From the NCBI RefSeq assembly GCF_019048845.1, contig NZ_CP077426.1, positions 605,501 to 669,500 of the forward strand: a stretch of 64,000 nucleotides of DNA. The letters run 5' to 3'. The stretch is from Vibrio mimicus. GTDB lineage: Bacteria > Pseudomonadota > Gammaproteobacteria > Enterobacterales > Vibrionaceae. Position 1 is the first letter of the stretch. Each line of letters starts with the position of its first letter. The translations under genes were made by a program, and so were the position numbers. This document shows, piece after piece, positions 59,291 through 64,000 of the stretch. The notes beneath the pieces were generated by a model, which ran no database searches, had not been told where the DNA came from, and saw only the letters and a program-made list of their open reading frames with translations.

Positions 59291-60808
59291 ATGAAATTAA
59301 ATAACTTTAGCCTACGTTGGTTGACAACGCTTAATGCGTTGGCAGTAGTTGTGGGCTTCTTGGTGTTTTATCTAACCTTCAAATTTTTTTGGTCTCATGA
59401 TCGCGATATTGAGCAGGCGTTGCAGTTGCAACAAGCCGAATTACAACGCGTTGAAACCATCATTTCATTAGAGCGCAAAGAAACGGGAGCTTCGTTAGCG
59501 GATTATGCCGCATGGGATGAGATGGCTGAGTTTATCGCTAAACCCACGAGTGAGTTTATTACCAGTAATATTGGTGACCATGCTTTCACTTCCCAATATC
59601 TAGATGGGATTTTCATTTTCGCCCCAGATCAAACTCTTATATGGGGTAAGAAATATGATTCATTTGCCGATCAAAGTGTTACTTACGATTATTTGCTGCC
59701 TGATTTCTCAGGGATTTTGCAGCAAGCTCATGCTTTGAGTAAGGATAAAATATCGACGATGGTGCGCTACATCGTTGTGGGGGGAGAGCCTTATCTGGCC
59801 GCAACCGCGCGTGTGTGCAACAGTGAAGGTGAAGATTGCGACAAAGGCTATTTGATTTTTATTAAAAAAGTTCGAGCCAAATTTGCTAAGGTGGTTGAAC
59901 AAGCAACAGGGGTGGATATTGAAGTTTTAACCTGCGAGAACGATTCACCATTACCCGCAGAAGAGCCTGATGTGTCATACATCAAACAATTGGATTACAG
60001 CGGTAACTCAAGTGTGTTGTTTAAAATTAACCATCAAGTGAAACATCCCGCTTTTATTCGCACGCAAGAAGTGGTGGCATTGTTCTCTTTTTCGTTGATG
60101 ATGTATTTGATCAATTTACTGGTTGTACAGCGACTGGTTCGTCCAATTACTGCAGCAAATCAAGTGTTGCAACAGTTCAAAACATCAGGGGGGAAAATGC
60201 CTGATGCAAGCACATTTATCTCCTCTGAAATGAAAGAGTTTGCGGTTACGATCAATCGTATTGTTAGTCAACTTGATGAAAGTCAGCAGGTGTTACGTTG
60301 GCAGTCAGAGCATGATCCTTTAACGCGAATTTCAAATCGCCGCCATTTAGAAAAGCAGCTTAAAAGCTTTATGAACGATCGTCAGTATCCACATCTCGTT
60401 TTATATTTGATCGATATTGATTATTTCAAACGCTTTAATGACAGCTTTGGGCATCTTGCAGGGGATGAAGCCTTATGTTCCGTTGCCAATATCTTGCAAT
60501 CATTAGAGTTTTTTGGGGATAAAATTGTCGCTCGTTTTGGGGGGGAGGAGTTTTGTGTAGTGCTCGCTTCTGAGAGTCCGTTCGATGCGGATCGGTTCGC
60601 ACAGCAAATGCATGATAAAGTTGCTCAGCTTGCAATTGCCAATCCTGTCAATTCAACCTTTCAATTTCTCACCATTAGTATTGGTGCCGTATATGCCTCT
60701 TCGCCCCAAATGGAGTCTTACCTGTCTCTCTTTCATCAGGCGGATATGGCACTTTACCATGCGAAAGAAAGTGGTAGAAACCGATATGTTGTGCGTAGGT
60801 TTGAATAA
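59291..60808 (+). CDS. cdgL: CHASE4-GGDEF diguanylate cyclase (CdgL-like)
   Basis: The 505-residue inner-membrane protein has one N-terminal helix (about 11-33), an extracytoplasmic CHASE4 domain (DYAAWDEMAEF, about 40-255), a second helix (about 262-282), a short linker and a C-terminal GGDEF domain. Its active site RFGGEEF is intact, and DIDYFKRFNDSFGHLAGDEAL is visible. No RxxD inhibition site precedes GGEEF. From memory this is CdgL (VC2285), linked to V. cholerae biofilm. The signal sensed is unknown. Confidence 0.85.
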   Translation: MKLNNFSLRWLTTLNALAVVVGFLVFYLTFKFFWSHDRDIEQALQLQQAELQRVETIISLERKETGASLADYAAWDEMAEFIAKPTSEFITSNIGDHAFTSQYLDGIFIFAPDQTLIWGKKYDSFADQSVTYDYLLPDFSGILQQAHALSKDKISTMVRYIVVGGEPYLAATARVCNSEGEDCDKGYLIFIKKVRAKFAKVVEQATGVDIEVLTCENDSPLPAEEPDVSYIKQLDYSGNSSVLFKINHQVKHPAFIRTQEVVALFSFSLMMYLINLLVVQRLVRPITAANQVLQQFKTSGGKMPDASTFISSEMKEFAVTINRIVSQLDESQQVLRWQSEHDPLTRISNRRHLEKQLKSFMNDRQYPHLVLYLIDIDYFKRFNDSFGHLAGDEALCSVANILQSLEFFGDKIVARFGGEEFCVVLASESPFDADRFAQQMHDKVAQLAIANPVNSTFQFLTISIGAVYASSPQMESYLSLFHQADMALYHAKESGRNRYVVRRFE

Positions 60809-60923
60809 AAAACAAACAATCTTCCAGTGATTTTTTGATTCGAGTCGATAAATATAAAGCGGCTGGACAATTTTTCAGCGAATGATTCTGCTTAAGATTG
60901 AGTCGGTCTGCGCTTTGTATTAA

Positions 60924-60943
60924 TGTACTAGTCAACTAGTGTG
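60924..60943. promoter_or_regulatory. TrpR operator upstream of NSS transporter
   Basis: The core ACTAGTCAACTAGT is a double ACTAGT arrangement that differs from the E. coli trp operator core ACTAGTTAACTAGT at one base. TTGAGT (60898-60903) and TAATGT (60921-60926), spaced 17, suggest that the site overlaps a -10 element. Confidence 0.75.
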
Positions 60944-60966
60944 TTGGTATCGTGTGAGTCGTCGTA

Positions 60967-62322
60967 ATGGCACAAACAAATTCTCGTGAGACTTTCAGTT
61001 CTCGTCTTGGTTTTATCCTCGCTGCTGCTGGAGCCGCCGTTGGTTTAGGTAACATCTGGGGTTTCCCCACCCAAGCAGCTAGCAATGGTGGTGGCGCATT
61101 TCTATTGGTGTATCTGGTATTAATTTTTGTGGTCGCTTTTCCCATGTTGGTGGTTGAAATGGCGATCGGCCGTTATGGGCAGGCAAACCCTGTCGATAGC
61201 ATGCGTGCATTAACACCAAATCCAACCGCAAAGAAAATCGGCGGATTAGTCGGTTGGATTGGGTTGAGTGTACCGAGTGCCGTTCTGGCCTTTTATAGCA
61301 TTGTCGGTGGCTGGATTATCTGTTTCCTGTTAGGCGCGATGACGGATCTGTTTGGTCTTGCAACAGCCAGTGCTTGGCTGAAAGGTTTTAGTGTTGAACG
61401 TAATCTGTTTGGTACCGTGGTTTTTTACGTGCTGACCATTTTGATTGTGCAAGGTGGAGTGAAAAAAGGGATTGAGCGTTGGTCAACCAGACTCATGCCA
61501 GCGCTGTTTGTGCTGTTTGCGGTGCTGTTTATTTACATCATGACACAGCAAGGCGCACTAGACGGATTGAAGCATTATCTAATTCCTGATTTTGAAAAAG
61601 TGTGGGATCGTAAACTTATCCTAGCGGCGATGGGACAGGGATTCTTTTCATTAACCATTGGTGGATGTTCAATGCTGATCTACGGTTCTTATCTGAGCAA
61701 GAAAGAGAACCTGCCGAAAATGGCGATGAGTGTGACCTTAGTGGATACTGCAGTGGCTTTCATTGCGGGTTTGGTCGTGTTGCCTGCTATGTTTGTGGCC
61801 ATGAATAAAGGGGTAGAGATTTACGCCCAAGATGGTTCTTTACTAAGCTCTGATACCTTGGTGTTTACTGTGTTACCCCTGATGTTTGATAGCTTAGGCA
61901 TACTTGGGCAGATCTTTGCCATGGTATTTTTCCTTCTGCTGACTATCGCAGCATTGACTTCTTCAATCTCCATGCTTGAGTGTCCAGTGGCTTTAGTCGG
62001 TGAGCGTTTTAATACGCGCCGCACGCCAACCAGTTGGGTACTGGGTAGCTTGATTGCGCTAGTAAGTGTAGTGATTGTTTATAACTTTGGTGCGTTGTTT
62101 GGTTTGGTAGCAACGTTGGCGACGCAATACCTACAACCGACAGCTGCTTTGATGTTCTGTCTGTTTGGTGGCTGGGTATGGCATCGTGATGCCAAAATGA
62201 AAGAACTACAAGCGGGATTCCCTGAGCTGCAACAGAGCCTATTTGGCAAAATCTGGCCTTGGTATGTGAAGTTTGTCTGCCCAATTTTAGTGGCTACCGT
62301 TATCTGGGCTTCGTTTGGTTAA
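60967..62322 (+). CDS. NSS-family Na+-dependent transporter, predicted tryptophan
   Basis: This 451-residue protein has about 11-12 helices of the neurotransmitter:sodium symporter family (LeuT/TnaT/MhsT). Landmarks are the N-terminal GFILAAAGAAVGLGNIWGFP with the sodium and substrate positions, NGGGAFLLVYL, and FFSLTIGGCSMLIYGSYL. A TrpR-type operator upstream makes tryptophan the leading substrate. It uses the sodium gradient that Na+-NQR in the same window maintains. Confidence 0.88.
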   Translation: MAQTNSRETFSSRLGFILAAAGAAVGLGNIWGFPTQAASNGGGAFLLVYLVLIFVVAFPMLVVEMAIGRYGQANPVDSMRALTPNPTAKKIGGLVGWIGLSVPSAVLAFYSIVGGWIICFLLGAMTDLFGLATASAWLKGFSVERNLFGTVVFYVLTILIVQGGVKKGIERWSTRLMPALFVLFAVLFIYIMTQQGALDGLKHYLIPDFEKVWDRKLILAAMGQGFFSLTIGGCSMLIYGSYLSKKENLPKMAMSVTLVDTAVAFIAGLVVLPAMFVAMNKGVEIYAQDGSLLSSDTLVFTVLPLMFDSLGILGQIFAMVFFLLLTIAALTSSISMLECPVALVGERFNTRRTPTSWVLGSLIALVSVVIVYNFGALFGLVATLATQYLQPTAALMFCLFGGWVWHRDAKMKELQAGFPELQQSLFGKIWPWYVKFVCPILVATVIWASFG

Positions 62323-62345
62323 GCAACACTCAAATAGATAAATGA

Positions 62346-62380
62346 ATTGAAAAAGCCCTCATTATGAGGGCTTTTTCAAT
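62346..62380. terminator. Bidirectional terminator NSS gene / aspartoacylase gene
   Basis: A perfect 17-base inverted repeat (ATTGAAAAAGCCCTCAT and its complement) around one central base, with A- and T-runs on each side. Confidence 0.95.
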
Positions 62381-62396
62381 TCAGAAAATTCAGCGA

Positions 62397-63458
62397 TTAA
62401 AGAGTGACTATATGACCTGTTGTTAACGGTTCTAAATCCGCTTCGGTTAACTCTTCGATGAACTCTCCCACAACTTGCTCAATGATTTCATCATCTTGAT
62501 GGAAATAGGCGAGATGGAATACGGCATCGCCTTCGTTAACCAATGGAAGTGTTTGTTGGCCAATGACAATGCCACTCTTGTTAGCGCGGATTTCCACTTC
62601 CAGTTTGCCGAGCGGTGAGTTGATGTAAGCCAACACTTGGCCTTTCTCAACCTTATCTCCTAAGGAAACGAGTGTACGCAAAATGCCATCCGCCTCAGCG
62701 CGTAGCCAGCTGGTGGATTTCGCAATCACAGAGGTGGGCGTTTTTTTGCGACTGGAACGGAGCATTCTAATCGCCTGCATCACTCGTTTAATGCCGATAA
62801 TCCCAGCGTTAATCGCAATCGGGTCAAAACGCAGTGCTTCACCCGCTTCATAGGTTAATACTGGAATTTGCTGCTTTTCCGCTTCGCTACGCAGCGAGCC
62901 ATCTCGTAAAGGTGAATCAATGATCACGGGAGTAGCAAATGCTTGCGCAATGCGCAGGGTTTCTTTGCTGCTTAAGTCCGCACGGATTTGTGGCAAGTTA
63001 GTCCGATGAATCGCGCCTGTATGCAGATCGAGAATGTAGTCACAACGCTCGGCGACTTGTGAAAAAAAGGTGTGTGCCATGCGCGAAGCTAATGAGCCTC
63101 TTTCACTGCCAGGAAAACAGCGGTTCAAGTCGCGACGATCAGGTAAGTAACGCGATTTATGAATAAAGCCGAAAACGTTGACTATGGGAACGGCAATCAA
63201 TGTGCCTTTGAGTTTTTTTTCGTCGAGAGTGTTAAGTAGTTGGCGAATAATCTCCACACCGTTGAGTTCATCACCATGAATGGCGGCGTTGATCATCAAC
63301 ACTGGGCCAGGAGCGGAGCCATGGATAACTTCTATCGGAATGGAAAGAGGAGAGTCGGTATACAGTTTGGCGGCTTCGAGTTCGATTACTCGCCGAGATG
63401 AAGGGGGAATGGTCTCCCCCAAAAATAAAAAGTCGCTGTGCTTTTTAGCCTTTGCCAC
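62397..63458 (-). CDS. Succinylglutamate desuccinylase/aspartoacylase-family zinc peptidase
   Basis: The protein has 353 residues from GTG 63458 ([20 protein letters not shown]). The M14-like zinc site is [10 protein letters not shown] and [11 protein letters not shown]; a C-terminal biotinyl-lipoyl-like barrel is suggested by [21 protein letters not shown]. The family deacylates N-acyl amino acids. AAAGGAC lies 8 bases before this GTG; an ATG at 63485 is an alternative with poorer spacing. It overlaps rimK by 14 bases and follows it in the operon. A role linked to RimK glutamylation is inferred. Confidence 0.82.
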   Translation of the reverse strand: MAKAKKHSDFLFLGETIPPSSRRVIELEAAKLYTDSPLSIPIEVIHGSAPGPVLMINAAIHGDELNGVEIIRQLLNTLDEKKLKGTLIAVPIVNVFGFIHKSRYLPDRRDLNRCFPGSERGSLASRMAHTFFSQVAERCDYILDLHTGAIHRTNLPQIRADLSSKETLRIAQAFATPVIIDSPLRDGSLRSEAEKQQIPVLTYEAGEALRFDPIAINAGIIGIKRVMQAIRMLRSSRKKTPTSVIAKSTSWLRAEADGILRTLVSLGDKVEKGQVLAYINSPLGKLEVEIRANKSGIVIGQQTLPLVNEGDAVFHLAYFHQDDEIIEQVVGEFIEELTEADLEPLTTGHIVTL

Positions 63459-64000
63459 GTGTTTTAGTCCTTTTACTGGCTGCATTTTTCTCAATGAATT
63501 CCACAATCATGCCGGCAATGTCCTTGCCTGTTGCCGCTTCAATGCCTTCCAAGCCTGGAGATGAGTTAACTTCCATGACCAGTGGGCCACGAGCGGAACG
63601 AAGCAGATCAACCCCCGCCACATTCAACCCCATGATTTTCGCAGCGTCAATCGCGGTTTTACGCTCTTGTGGTGTGATTTTAACTAGAGATGCAGTGCCA
63701 CCACGGTGCAGGTTAGAGCGGAATTCTCCATCAGCTCCTTGACGTTTCATCGCCGCAATCACTTTATCGCCAATCACAAAGCAGCGAATATCTGCACCGC
63801 CAGCTTCTTTGATGTACTCTTGCACCATGATGTTGGCTTTGAGTCCCATAAAGGCTTCAATCACGCTTTCTGCTGCGGTACGTGTTTCGGCTAGCACAAC
63901 ACCGATACCTTGAGTGCCTTCCAGTAGTTTGATGACAACAGGAGCCCCCCCCACCATATCGAGCAGGTCTTTCACATCATCAGGCTTACTTGCAAAACCG
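63445..64000 (-). CDS. rimK: RimK, ribosomal protein S6 glutamate ligase (C-terminal part)
   Basis: The frame stays open to the right edge, so only about 185 C-terminal residues are present, beginning [13 protein letters not shown]. The ATP-grasp motifs [40 protein letters not shown], and [14 protein letters not shown] are nearly identical to E. coli RimK as I remember it. The enzyme adds glutamates to the C-terminus of S6 and can make poly-glutamate. The gene overlaps the aspartoacylase-type gene. Confidence 0.93.
   Translation of the reverse strand, partial: GFASKPDDVKDLLDMVGGAPVVIKLLEGTQGIGVVLAETRTAAESVIEAFMGLKANIMVQEYIKEAGGADIRCFVIGDKVIAAMKRQGADGEFRSNLHRGGTASLVKITPQERKTAIDAAKIMGLNVAGVDLLRSARGPLVMEVNSSPGLEGIEAATGKDIAGMIVEFIEKNAASKRTKTRGKG

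Overview
The window is chromosomal backbone of a Vibrio of the V. cholerae clade. The evidence is the complete Na+-translocating NADH:quinone reductase operon (nqrABCDEF-apbE-nqrM), OmpK, a Vibrio-type ERIC repeat family, a DUF2850 protein, and a gene order that, from memory, matches V. cholerae chromosome 1 around loci VC2282-VC2344. NqrC is about five residues longer than the V. cholerae form I remember, so a sister species (V. mimicus or V. metoecus type) or a divergent strain is possible. I see no prophage, integron, transposase, CRISPR array, tRNA or rRNA. Both ends cut through genes: a PilZ-type protein on the left and rimK on the right.

Layout. 0-8.5 kb: PilZ protein fragment, radA, a stand-alone EF-G gene, then leftward genes for an acyl-CoA ligase, an HD-GYP protein and a chromate transporter. 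8.5-13.4 kb: a lactose/galactose unit of lacZ and a convergent galR, with GalR-type operators at both outer ends. 13.4-18 kb: a cyclotransferase-like gene, zntB, and a divergent pair of a RimK-like ATP-grasp ligase and a GNAT/C39-peptidase fusion, with ERIC repeats interspersed. 18-24.6 kb: nnrS behind NorR sites and a sigma-54 promoter, dapD, SOS-type yebG, a LysR/TDT-transporter divergent pair, and a two-gene operon of a diiron beta-lactamase-fold protein and a degenerate chemoreceptor-like protein. 24.7-34.2 kb: recC, recB and recD. 34.2-42 kb: argA with tandem ARG boxes, mltA, the cysteine desulfurase/tRNA-dehydratase set (tcdA-csdE facing csdA-yajL-panE). 42-49.4 kb: ompK, a LON-domain gene, an ECF sigma/ChrR anti-sigma pair, ampG, ppiA, a lipoprotein gene, rlmG and bolA. 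49.4-57.2 kb: the nqr operon with its flavinylation and iron-delivery factors. 57.2-64 kb: dinB under a LexA box, a YggN-like protein, a CHASE4-GGDEF protein, a Na+ symporter behind a TrpR-like operator, an aspartoacylase-family gene and rimK.

The most rewarding material is regulatory and can be read directly: NorR/sigma-54 for nnrS, GalR for lacZ, TrpR for a neurotransmitter-symporter-family transporter, two identical-architecture ECF promoters around the ChrR locus, ArgR for argA, and LexA for dinB and yebG. The least-understood gene sets are the diiron/chemoreceptor-like operon (23.2-24.6 kb) and the ATP-grasp plus GNAT-peptidase pair (15.1-17.9 kb).
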